Below are positions 7,295 through 15,500 of a DNA stretch of 64,000 nt, one piece after another. The notes beneath the pieces are model-generated. The model saw nothing but the letters and a program-made list of their open reading frames with translations. It searched no databases and was not told the origin of the DNA. The stretch's first letter is position 1. Every line of letters begins with the position of its first letter. Source of the stretch: an uncultured Paraprevotella sp. (GTDB taxonomy: Bacteria; Bacteroidota; Bacteroidia; Bacteroidales; Bacteroidaceae); NCBI GenBank assembly GCA_944319925.1, contig CALUFQ010000003.1, positions 28,544 to 92,543 of the forward strand. The letters run 5' to 3'. A program made the translations under genes and the position numbers.

Positions 7295-8377
7295 TTATTT
7301 TGTTTGTTTAAGGATTATATCTACATTTGCATCGAATTTATCCACCTCTTGCGTAGAGGTGGAATGGAATGGCATGGGGAAAGTGGTTGAATAAAAGAAA
7401 GATATATTTTCGTAATGTTCGTTTTCTCTAATTCCTTTTGTTTTTATTCTTTTGTGTATCGTGTCAATAATCTTTTTTGCGGCTGAATCTAAATCCCGGT
7501 GGTCAATAGCCGTGAGGTAAATGGACGTTGTCCGTTCGCTTGAGTGTCCCATGGACTCACTGATGACGCGGGTGGGGACATGAAGCCTCAGGGCTTCCGA
7601 GGCCCATGAGTGGCGGGGTGTGTAGGATGTCAGTATGATGTCATGCCCGATTTCCCGTGCCAATCTTTTCAGGCGGTAGTTGTAGGCTCTCAATGCGCTC
7701 CAGTAGGACGTGGGGGTGAAGGTGTCGTTTTTCAGGATAGGAAAAAGGTGCTGCGTTTCCTTGTGTTCGTATTTGCGGAGGATGGCGCGCGTGGCCTTTT
7801 CCAATTTGACGGAAAGGAGCTGGCCGGTTTTGCTGCGACGGTAAACCAGCCTGCCGTTGACGAGGTTGTCTTTCTTGAGTTTCGCAAGGTCTATGAAGGC
7901 GATGCCCCGTGCGAAAAAGCTGAAGACAAACAAGTCGCGGCAAAACTCCATTTTCTGGTCTGTGCCCGAGTATTGGACAATCTTGACGATGGCGTTGAGG
8001 CTGATGGCGCGTTTGTCGGTCTTGTCCACTCCGGTATAGACATGGGTGAACGGGTCGGCCTGTTTCAGTCCCAATGTGGCGACACCTTTGTTGTACACGC
8101 TGTGGAGCACCCGCATGTAGAAGGAGCTGCTGTTTCGTGTGATGCTTCTTTCATGGAGCAAATAGGATTCATAGTCTTCGAGCAGTTTGCAGTCCAATTG
8201 GTCGAAGGTGAGCCGGGCCTCGTGTCCTTGGGTCTGGAGGAAACGGTTGAGCGAGCGGAATGCCGAGCGGTAGTTGGCTGAGGTCTTTGTTTTGCCGCAT
8301 GATGTTTTTTCCCGGATTTGCCATCGCATGAAAGCCAGGAAGTCTTCTTTGTTTTTGTCTTTGATGTTTGTTGTCAT
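7295..8377 (-). CDS. Tyrosine site-specific recombinase, likely DNA invertase
   Basis: 360 residues in this orientation. An N-terminal SAM-like core-binding domain (about residues 10-110) is followed by a catalytic domain with R157 (FARGIAF), a beta-hairpin Lys near 183 (RRSKTGQ), R255 in SYTPRHSW, H278 (MGHSS) and the nucleophile Y287 (SIYL). As in many Bacteroides recombinases, the usual His of the HxxR box is replaced by Tyr. The family cuts and rejoins short inverted sites through a 3'-phosphotyrosine. The gene lies directly beside the inverted repeats, so it probably inverts the 7156-7358 segment. Its last 13 codons and stop lie between the repeats: inversion would change the end from DKFDANVDIILKQTK to DKY, giving 348 residues. 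Confidence 0.9.
   Translation of the reverse strand: MTTNIKDKNKEDFLAFMRWQIREKTSCGKTKTSANYRSAFRSLNRFLQTQGHEARLTFDQLDCKLLEDYESYLLHERSITRNSSSFYMRVLHSVYNKGVATLGLKQADPFTHVYTGVDKTDKRAISLNAIVKIVQYSGTDQKMEFCRDLFVFSFFARGIAFIDLAKLKKDNLVNGRLVYRRSKTGQLLSVKLEKATRAILRKYEHKETQHLFPILKNDTFTPTSYWSALRAYNYRLKRLAREIGHDIILTSYTPRHSWASEALRLHVPTRVISESMGHSSERTTSIYLTAIDHRDLDSAAKKIIDTIHKRIKTKGIRENEHYENISFFYSTTFPMPFHSTSTQEVDKFDANVDIILKQTK
7299..7329 (+). promoter_or_regulatory. Promoter inside the invertible segment (points right in this orientation)
   Basis: TTTG at 7299-7302 and TACATTTG at 7322-7329 are separated by 19 bp, an exact match to the Bacteroides sigma-ABfr promoter (-33 TTTG, -7 TAnnTTTG). In the present orientation transcription would run antisense into the recombinase gene. 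After inversion the -7 box maps to 7185-7192 on the minus strand, with a leader of roughly 87 nt to the lipoprotein ATG. Confidence 0.8.
7338..7358. repeat. Right inverted repeat of the invertible segment
   Basis: Exact reverse complement of 7156-7176. It is also coding: on the minus strand it encodes recombinase residues STQEVD (341-346) plus the first two bases of the next codon. Confidence 0.9.
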
Positions 8378-8539
8378 GTTGTTATGTTTATGGTAAAATG
8401 GTCTGACGTTTGGTTTAGGAAGGGTGTCGTAGCGGGTCTTGGGCAGGTATGTGAGGCGGGTCTTGATGCGATTCCCGGCTTGCAGTGAAGGTGGCTTCCC
8501 TGTGTCGTGTTGAAAACTTCATGCGGGCTGTGAAAGTTG

Positions 8540-8581
8540 TATCTGCAGCCTAAAGATACATATCTGCGGCCTAAAGATGAA
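8540..8581. repeat. Tandem 21-bp repeat upstream of the recombinase
   Basis: Two adjacent copies (TATCTGCAGCCTAAAGATAC and TATCTGCGGCCTAAAGATGA, plus one base each) differ at 3 of 21 positions. They lie about 165-200 bp upstream of the recombinase start. Function unknown; an operator or recombinase accessory site is possible. The rest of the 8378-8730 gap shows only a short GCGGGTCTTG direct repeat (8432 and 8456 area) and a very GC-rich stretch near 8675-8715. Confidence 0.5.
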
Positions 8582-8730
8582 GTTTTTGTCGGTCGGGATT
8601 TGTCTTCGCATGGAATTTGTAAATCCCACGCGGCAGACTCTCTATGATTTATGCGTATCCACATTAATCTTCCGCTGCCCCCGGGGGCTTCCCCGGAGTG
8701 TGCCCCCGGCAATGGCGGTGTCATGAAAAA

Positions 8731-8761
8731 AATTGCGCCGGATGAGGCATCCGGCGCAATT
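8731..8761 (-). terminator. Terminator of the nucleotidyltransferase gene
   Basis: A perfect 14-bp stem (AATTGCGCCGGATG and its complement) with a 3-nt loop, followed on the minus strand by a T-run. It lies 38 bp after the stop codon of the gene at 8799-9710. Confidence 0.9.
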
Positions 8762-8798
8762 GGAGAGGAAATCCTTGTAGGAAGGGTGGATTCGTGTG

Positions 8799-9710
8799 TC
8801 AGAACAGTTTTTCGGGATATTCGCCTGCAGCCACCAATGCGGCGATTTTTTCCACCGTGGCCTCGCGGTCTGCGGCGTATGTCACGCCAAACCATTTGCT
8901 TGTCGTGTCAAGCACTTCCACGGTAGCCGTGCCGTCGTTGATAAGCTTGTTGACCATGAGCGGGATGAAGAACTCGGCTTTCGGGTTGGCCATGTTTTTC
9001 GGGTCGCTCAGGAATGTTTTGAAATATTCTTCACTGTATTGGAAGTAGTCTGGCGTGAATCCCCACATGTTCATGCTCACGGGCACGTTTTCTTCGAGCG
9101 GGATCCACTTGCCCTCTTCGTCTTTGTAACAGATGGGGCCGTCCACGCGCATGATTTCCGTGCGTTCTACCACGTCGGTCAGGTGGTGGTTGTTGTCATA
9201 TACACATACACCGCGCGCCACAGAGCCGTTTTCACTCAGCGTGTTGCAGCATCGGAAGCCCACCATGGCATAGGTGTTCTTGCTTCCCTCGGGCAGTTCT
9301 GAGAGGAACTTGCCGATGGTAGCGAAAGCATCGCGGCCGTAGAAATCATCGCAGTTGATGACGCAGAAGGGTTCCTTGATGACATCCTTGCCCATGAGCA
9401 CGGCGTGGTTCGTGCCCCACGGTTTCACGCGGCCTTCGGGGCAAGAGAAGCCTGCGGGCAGCGAGTCGAGGCTTTGGAATACCAGTTCGGCAGGGATTTT
9501 CCCTTCGTACTTTGACAGGATTTGCGAACGGAATTGGTCTTCGAAGTCCTTGCGGATGACGAATACGATTTTTCCGAAACCGGCGCGGATGGCATCATAA
9601 ATAGAATAATCCATGATGGTTTCTCCGTTGGGGCCGAGGCCGTCCAGTTGCTTCAGGCCTCCGTAGCGGCTGCCCATGCCGGCAGCCAACAAGAACAATG
9701 TAGGTTTCAT
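8799..9710 (-). CDS. Sugar-phosphate nucleotidyltransferase family protein
   Basis: 303 residues. It begins MKPTLFLLAAGMGSRYGGLK, the glycine-rich nucleotide-binding loop of the NTP_transferase family, with the following conserved KQLDGLGPNGETIMDYSIYD. Further family features are CVINCDDFYG, where the acidic pair should bind the metal, and KPWGTNHAVLMGK. Family members form NDP-sugars from NTP and sugar 1-phosphate in the cytoplasm; the exact sugar and nucleotide cannot be read here. The C-terminus (TTSKWFGVTYAADRE) fits the uncharacterised Bacteroidetes members that end without an acyltransferase-like beta-helix. It is a single-gene unit with its own promoter and terminator. Confidence 0.85.
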   Translation of the reverse strand: MKPTLFLLAAGMGSRYGGLKQLDGLGPNGETIMDYSIYDAIRAGFGKIVFVIRKDFEDQFRSQILSKYEGKIPAELVFQSLDSLPAGFSCPEGRVKPWGTNHAVLMGKDVIKEPFCVINCDDFYGRDAFATIGKFLSELPEGSKNTYAMVGFRCCNTLSENGSVARGVCVYDNNHHLTDVVERTEIMRVDGPICYKDEEGKWIPLEENVPVSMNMWGFTPDYFQYSEEYFKTFLSDPKNMANPKAEFFIPLMVNKLINDGTATVEVLDTTSKWFGVTYAADREATVEKIAALVAAGEYPEKLF

Positions 9711-9751
9711 ATTTGTTTGTTTTATAAAGAAAGATTTAAGTTCTTTGCCTA

Positions 9752-9782
9752 CAAAGATAATATAAACCGTGCGTAGGACAAA
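9752..9782 (-). promoter_or_regulatory. Promoter of the nucleotidyltransferase gene
   Basis: On the minus strand TTTG (9779-9782) and TATCTTTG (9752-9759) are separated by 19 bp, an exact Bacteroides -33/-7 arrangement, about 40 bp upstream of the start codon. Confidence 0.8.
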
Positions 9783-9819
9783 ATAAATTCATTGGTTTTT
9801 CATGCAGGCCCGCTGCGGC

Positions 9820-10010
9820 AGATGGCAAAAAAAACTGTCCCGTCAGAAACGGGGATGATTCGCGGAGCGGCGGGTGGGGAGTCCGCACCCACGGGGTCGT
9901 AACGCCCCTTTTGTCTGCCATGCGGATGTGAAAATGCACGTGCCCCCCCTCCGGTCCTCCGGGACACCTCTCCACAAGGCGGGGGAGTTTTTCCACACTG
10001 CAAGGAGCGG
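9820..10010. repeat. Intergenic copy of the dispersed repeat
   Basis: No gene is seen in the 325-bp gap. GGGTCGTAACGCCCCTTTTG at 9894-9913 and the following CCATGCGGATG recur at 18106-18170 as two diverged copies. CCTCTCCACAAGGCGGGGGA near 9966-9985 is a degenerate form of the arm CTCCCCTACAAGGCGGAG found at 3389-3406 and near 18186. The element is intergenic at all sites. Confidence 0.45.
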
Positions 10011-10035
10011 CCATTATGGCCGATTTGTTCGCCAA

Positions 10036-12519
10036 TCAGAAAGGATAGCCCACGGCGAAGTGGTATCCCAGGCTGTCTTTGAACCGGGGCATGTTGTAGT
10101 AACCGCTTTTCCCTGTGTCGTAGGGGGCGTGGATACCCACGCCGATGTCGAAGCGCAGCACGAGGAAGTCAAGGTCGCATCGGAGGCCGAAGCCGGTGCC
10201 GAGGGCCAGCTCCTGGCCGATGCGCGAGATGTCGAAAGTGCCGCCTCGCCGGTTGGCATCGGCGTCGAGCAGCCACACGTTGCCCGCGTCGAGGAACACG
10301 GCACCTGCGAGGATGGACACGATGGGGAAGCGGTATTCCGCGTTCAGCTCAATCTTGAAGTCGCCCATCTGGTCGATGTAAGAGTATTCCGACGCGCCGG
10401 GCACATAGCTTCCGGGGCCGACCCCGCGGACGGTGAAGGCGCGGATGCTGTTGGCACCGCCCACGCTGAACTGGTCGTTGTAAGGCGCGGCGGTGGAGTT
10501 GCCATAGCTGAAAATCACGCCGGTGCCCACGCGGGTGGCGATGCTGGTGCGCGGCGTGAGGCGGAACTCTTCCCGGTATTCGGCCATGAGGCGGACATAT
10601 TGCGCGAAAGGCACGTTGAACAGTTTCTTGTCTTTTTGGTTGAAAGGCTTGCCGAAGGCGGCGTAGATTCCAGATGTCACGTTGCCGCTTTCCTTGATTT
10701 CGAAGATGAAGGTGCGGGGGTTGCGGGCGCGGCGGGGGCTGGAGTAGGTGAAGGTGTAGCGCATGGACGGCACAAACTGGTCGCGCATGCTGACATAGAG
10801 TGCCTGGTTGACACGCATGATGGAGTCGAACGTGGCCGTGGTGCTCAGCAGCTCGTCGTAGTCGAGGCGGAAGGGGACGAACTCATGTTTGATGGTGGGG
10901 CGCGCCTGATAGGTGTAGGCCATACGTGCGCTCAGCGACACCATGCCGAAGTAGTTGGCGCGGTTCATCCATGTGGCGTCCAGCACGAACGAGGTGCTGG
11001 TCCGTGCCCGCCGGGAGAATTTGTGTGCACCGGGGAAGATGAGGCGCGGGTAGTCGAGCGAGAGCGACGTGCCGTATTCGTAGGAATTGATGACGGAGCT
11101 GCGTCCCTTCACGGTGGAGTTGGTTTGCCATTCGTAGGAGCCGTGGACTTCGAATTTCAGTTTCTCCGCTCCCCGGAAGGCGTTGCGCTTGGACATGCTG
11201 AACGACAGCCCCGGCCCTATCTGGCCATTGCTTTTCGAGGTTACTTTGGTGGTGAACTCTCCGTCATAGGGCTTGTCCAATACGCCGGTGATTTCCACGT
11301 CAAGGGTGTCGTTGAGCGCGGTGGTGTCGCGTGGCACGTAGCGCAGGTTGACCGTGCTGAACACGTCCATGCCGGACAATTGCTGTTGCACGAAACTCAT
11401 CACGTCTTGCCGGTAGAGCATGCCTTTGCGGTAGAACATGTTACGCCTGAGCGCCCCGAAGCGCAGGGGAATCTTCCCTTTTTTCCCGCCATTGTAATAT
11501 ATGGTGTAGTCGCGTAGCCGCAACGTGTCGGTCAGACCTGGTGATTCGTTGCCGAACAGGCTGATGGTTGTCCGCCCCAGACGGTATCTTTTGTTGGCGG
11601 CGGCAGGAATGCCCTCGGCCGGGACTACCTGTAGTTGCACGAATCCCGGGCGTTGTATCGTGTCGGCCCGGAAAGTGACGTATTCCGGCTTATAGTAATA
11701 ATAGCCCGCATTGCGGAAAAGATTGTAGATGCGGGTGCGTTCGGTGTCAAGGTTGATGACGTTGAACGGGTCTCCGCTGAAGAGGGCGCGTTGGCGGAAA
11801 GTGCGCCTGAGCAAGCTGTCTCCCATGGCAGGGAATTTCAGGTAGGCGATGGAGTCAAGGCGGAAGAGGTTGCGCGGTTTCACGGTGTAGCTGATTTTTG
11901 CCTTGCGTGGGTTTTTCTCGGGCAGGATTTCGTAGTCCACCGTGCCGTTGAAGTAACCATAGTTGCGCAACGTGTTTTGCGCCACGAGCGCACGCGTCTT
12001 GGGGTTCACGGTGCTGATGTAAACCGGCGTGGCGGCAAAAGTGTCGAAAATCCATTTGGCAAATCTGGATTTCTTGCCAACCGTGGCATTGTACACCCAC
12101 AGGCCGGTGGGAAAAGGAATGCGGTACTTGGAGCTGCCGAAGAAGGAGTTGTTGGGCGCATAGGCTAAGGCGGCGTCAACTTCTGTCTTGGCCGCTTCGT
12201 AGGCTTCTTCCTCAATGCGTTCCACCTCCTCGATGGAGTCCTGCTGCGCTTGGGTGAGTTCTTTTTTCAAAGCCGAGAGGTCTTTGCGGGTGAATGCGTC
12301 GTCCACGGCTTTGTAAGCTTCGGCCAAGGAGGTGATGACACCTTCTTCGTTGTCCTGTGGCTTCTTTCCTTTCTTGTGTTTTTGGCCGTAGTCAATTTCT
12401 TTGATGCCCGTATAGAGTACTTCCTCTTCCGGCAGGTTCTTTGTCGTGGAGCAGCCGGCGAACAGGACGGTGCATAATAAGGCTATCAGCCAGTCGTATG
12501 ATTTGCTTCTATTTTTCAT
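10036..12519 (-). CDS. tamL: TamL: lipoprotein BamA/TamA-family outer-membrane assembly protein
   Basis: 827 residues. The signal peptide ends at Cys23 (LFAGCSTTKNLPEEEVLYTG), so this is a lipidated Omp85 protein, the form called TamL in Bacteroidetes. An acidic helical stretch (about residues 55-110) precedes POTRA-like domains with repeats such as VAQNTLRNYGYFNGTVDYEI and ARIYNLFRNAGYYYYKPEYV-like segments. The C-terminal half is a 16-strand barrel domain with the conserved VRGVGPGSY region and ends in an aromatic residue (VGYPF). The ATG overlaps the tamB stop codon (ATGA), so the two proteins are translationally coupled. It should work with TamB in moving lipids or proteins to the outer membrane. 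Confidence 0.85.
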   Translation of the reverse strand: MKNRSKSYDWLIALLCTVLFAGCSTTKNLPEEEVLYTGIKEIDYGQKHKKGKKPQDNEEGVITSLAEAYKAVDDAFTRKDLSALKKELTQAQQDSIEEVERIEEEAYEAAKTEVDAALAYAPNNSFFGSSKYRIPFPTGLWVYNATVGKKSRFAKWIFDTFAATPVYISTVNPKTRALVAQNTLRNYGYFNGTVDYEILPEKNPRKAKISYTVKPRNLFRLDSIAYLKFPAMGDSLLRRTFRQRALFSGDPFNVINLDTERTRIYNLFRNAGYYYYKPEYVTFRADTIQRPGFVQLQVVPAEGIPAAANKRYRLGRTTISLFGNESPGLTDTLRLRDYTIYYNGGKKGKIPLRFGALRRNMFYRKGMLYRQDVMSFVQQQLSGMDVFSTVNLRYVPRDTTALNDTLDVEITGVLDKPYDGEFTTKVTSKSNGQIGPGLSFSMSKRNAFRGAEKLKFEVHGSYEWQTNSTVKGRSSVINSYEYGTSLSLDYPRLIFPGAHKFSRRARTSTSFVLDATWMNRANYFGMVSLSARMAYTYQARPTIKHEFVPFRLDYDELLSTTATFDSIMRVNQALYVSMRDQFVPSMRYTFTYSSPRRARNPRTFIFEIKESGNVTSGIYAAFGKPFNQKDKKLFNVPFAQYVRLMAEYREEFRLTPRTSIATRVGTGVIFSYGNSTAAPYNDQFSVGGANSIRAFTVRGVGPGSYVPGASEYSYIDQMGDFKIELNAEYRFPIVSILAGAVFLDAGNVWLLDADANRRGGTFDISRIGQELALGTGFGLRCDLDFLVLRFDIGVGIHAPYDTGKSGYYNMPRFKDSLGYHFAVGYPF

Positions 12520-15500
12520 TTTCCTTCTTGGTTTACAGGTTGGGACGTGTCTTTCTTCCTGTTCTTGAAAATGAACAGTTCGCCCAGGCGTGTCATTTTC
12601 CGGCGCAGGACGAGACCGGCACCCATTTCTGTGATTTCGCCTTCCAGCAGCGATTCGTAGCTTTTGTCGTAGAAGAGCGTGATGTAGCGTGTCGCGCTTT
12701 TGTCCAGCCGGTATTCCAACGAGATGTTGTCGATGAGCGACTGTCCCGTGTTTTCCACGTTCTCGCCGGTGGACACCTTGCCGCCCACGATGATGCTCAC
12801 CCGGTTGCCCCAGAACCGTTTGGCGAAGCGGAAGGAATAGTCCGTGCGCGAGGTGCCTTCGGCGGTGGTCTCTTGGTCCACGCCGAGGCTCAGGTCGATG
12901 GTTTCGAGCGCCTTGCCCGCGATGTTGTTGATTTCGCTTTGCAGCAAGGCGTTCAGGGCGTTGGTGGTGGAGAAGCCGGTGCCTTCCGTGCCTCCGGCCA
13001 AGTACATGCCCGTGGCCAGCATGGTGATGGCCACTTTCCCCCGTTCCTCGGTGGACATGGCCGCGAGCTGGTTCTGCACGGTCATGTCTTCGGGTGCGTT
13101 GATGGTGAATTCCAGCCCCATGTCGGAGAGGGTGCGGGTGATGGACAGCCCCACATCGAAGGCCACGGTGCGAGGCACGTCGTTTTCGGTCACGGTGGCC
13201 CGCATGCGCTCCGAAGCCGAGATGTTCAGCGTCGGGTTCAGGATGGGGCCGTTGAAGTCCACATAACTGCCCGAAGCGATGGTGAACGTCTTGAGCGGGA
13301 TGACCGGCAGGGAGTATTTCATCTCGCCGTTGAGCACGGTGTAGCGTCCCGTCAGGGTCAGTTCGCCTTGTGGGGTGTAGTTCATCGTGAGTTCCCCGCC
13401 TCCTTCGAGGTCAACGTATTTCGAGCGGTCCTCGCTGAGCAGGCAGTGCACCTGTGCGCCTTGGTCGATGCTGACTTGCATCATCACGTTCATGTTCATC
13501 GGCTGTGCGTGTTCTTTGGTTTCCACGGTGGTGGTGTCGCTGAAGTCCACGAAAGTCACCAGCCCGCTCAACCGGTCTTCCGACGACAGGGGCGAGTCTT
13601 TGAGCACGTAAGTCACGTCGGTGCTGCCCAACAACCCGAGCCGTCCGCCGATGTTGATGTAATTCAAGTTGCCCGACATGCGGGCGTTGACATCGACATA
13701 TACTTTTCCGTAGGCCGAGGCTTGCTGGGTGCGCTTGGCGTTGATAAGCTCGAAGTTGGAAGCGTTGACCTGCAGGTTGAGCCGTATGTCATTGAAGTCG
13801 GAAAAATTGACCGTACCATCGAATACCAGCGGGTTGCGGCCGAATGAGTACACGTTCAGTTCGTCCAGGCTCAACATGTTTTGTGCCACCCGGATGGTGT
13901 CGTCGGCCAAACGCAAGGCCAGACTGTATTCGGCCGAGTTGATTTTCAGCCCTTTTGTGGCCAGCCAGCCTTCCACGTCCGGCCGGTCGGGCGAGCCGTC
14001 CAATTGCAGGCAACCGTTGGCCAGGCCTTCCAAGGTAGCCAGATGGTCGGGGATAAACCCGTTGGCCATGGCCAACGGGAAGTCCATCAGGTCCAGGTCG
14101 GCTTGGAGTTGTCGGGCGTCCTCAGCTTCCTTGTATGCTCCGGAGAGGCTCAGCACTTCCGCATCGTTGCGCGCGATGCGTGCGTCCACGAAGTGGGTGC
14201 CGTCTTCATTAGGCAGATACACGGCCGTCATTCCGATATTGCCCAACGGGGCATCCTCATAGGCCATGTTTTCCACTTGCAAGTCGGCCACGACGGACAA
14301 GTCTTCTTCCGTTTGAATCAGGTGGGCGTCGGCTGCCAGCATACCGGTGATGCGCGGGGCGTAAGGGATGACCGACATCAGTTCGCCCACGTTGAAGTGG
14401 TAGAGGTTGACCGACAAGTCCTGCAAGGCTTCGGGGTTCGGGGTCGAATACACCCGTGCTCCGGTGCCGTCGTCGGCTTGCATCTTGATGTCGGCTTCCA
14501 CTCGCCGGTCGTTGCCGAGGAAGACGTAGTTGTTTTCGTTGATGTCGAACCGCCTGTAGGCAATGATGGGATGTGCCTGTGAGAACACCAGCCTGATGCC
14601 TTCTTCTTCCACGTCGGCCCGCAATCCTAAATCCACTCCGGTCTTGCCGTCCTCGTCCACGTAGGTCAGGTTGGCCCCCGCGCCCACGGCATGCAAATAG
14701 GCGTTGAGCTTGGATTCAAAAACGAATTGTTTGTTTTGCGGCCCGTTGCGCACCCTTCCGTCCATTTTCACGCCTGTGGAGTCTTGGAATATGTGCATCT
14801 GAATGGTGTCCAGCAGGATGTTGCCCACAGTCAGCGCATAGGCATGTCCGCCGCCGTTCAGCCCCCTTCCGGGGTCGGCATCCAAGGCCAGGCGCAAGTC
14901 CTCGAATTTGTATCCGGCGGTGGCGAGATAGTTATAAATGGGATTATCCTTGCCCGATACGACGCTGAGTGTGGCACTTGGGAGGAACAAGCGGAGCGAA
15001 TCCTGGTCTAGATGCCTGCGTTTCAGTTGCTGGTTGGCCACGGTGATGAATTCCTGGCTTCTTTTCATTAACGTTTCGTATCCGTTCCGTCCGTTCAGCC
15101 GCAGTTTGAAGTCGCCGGCCGAGATGTCGGCATAGGTCGTGTCGGGCGTGGCCAGCAAGTTCATGTCCAGGTTTTTGGGGTGGAACACGGTGTCTTGCAC
15201 GAAAAGGGCGATGTCCGAGATGTTGGCATGCAGGCTGTGGGCGTTTTTCAGGTTTGTCCCGCCTTCAATGTCCAGCCGCAGGCCTGTTTCGAATGGTTGT
15301 TTGGACACGCCCAGGGCGTAGAGGTCGATGTTTTTCATGTCCAGTACCATGTCCAGGGCGGTGTGGCGGCGGCCGATGGAGACGTTGGCTTGCGAGGCCA
15401 TGCGCAGCAGCGGGTTGTTGCTTGTGAGGTTGATTTGTCCTTTCCCGTTTTCCAGGTTGGCGGCGAGACGGATGCCGGATAGGCTAAGATGCCCGTAGCG

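Larger units (their letters stand above)
7156..7358. other. Invertible DNA segment carrying a promoter
   Basis: Perfect 21-nt inverted repeats enclose 161 bp. The right repeat sits in a larger dyad at 7341-7363: 9-bp arms TCCACCTCT and AGAGGTGGA around a 5-bp TGCGT centre, the shape of a tyrosine-recombinase crossover site. The enclosed DNA contains a promoter pointing right, and a tyrosine recombinase gene overlaps the right end. In known Bacteroides systems such invertible promoters switch surface structures on and off. Inversion would place the promoter about 85-95 bp upstream of the lipoprotein start codon, reading into it. In the sequenced orientation the lipoprotein gene should be OFF. 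Confidence 0.85.

Noticed and set aside
8374-8895. 173-residue minus-strand ORF upstream of the recombinase
   Set aside because: It runs through the terminator of the nucleotidyltransferase gene and the tandem repeat and has no coding character.
9874-11517. 547-residue plus-strand ORF
   Set aside because: Antisense of tamL with reverse-frame composition; the tamL frame has lipobox, POTRA-like and barrel features.
12441-13847. 468-residue plus-strand ORF
   Set aside because: Antisense of the tamB C-terminal region, composition dominated by Val, His, Arg and Gly.
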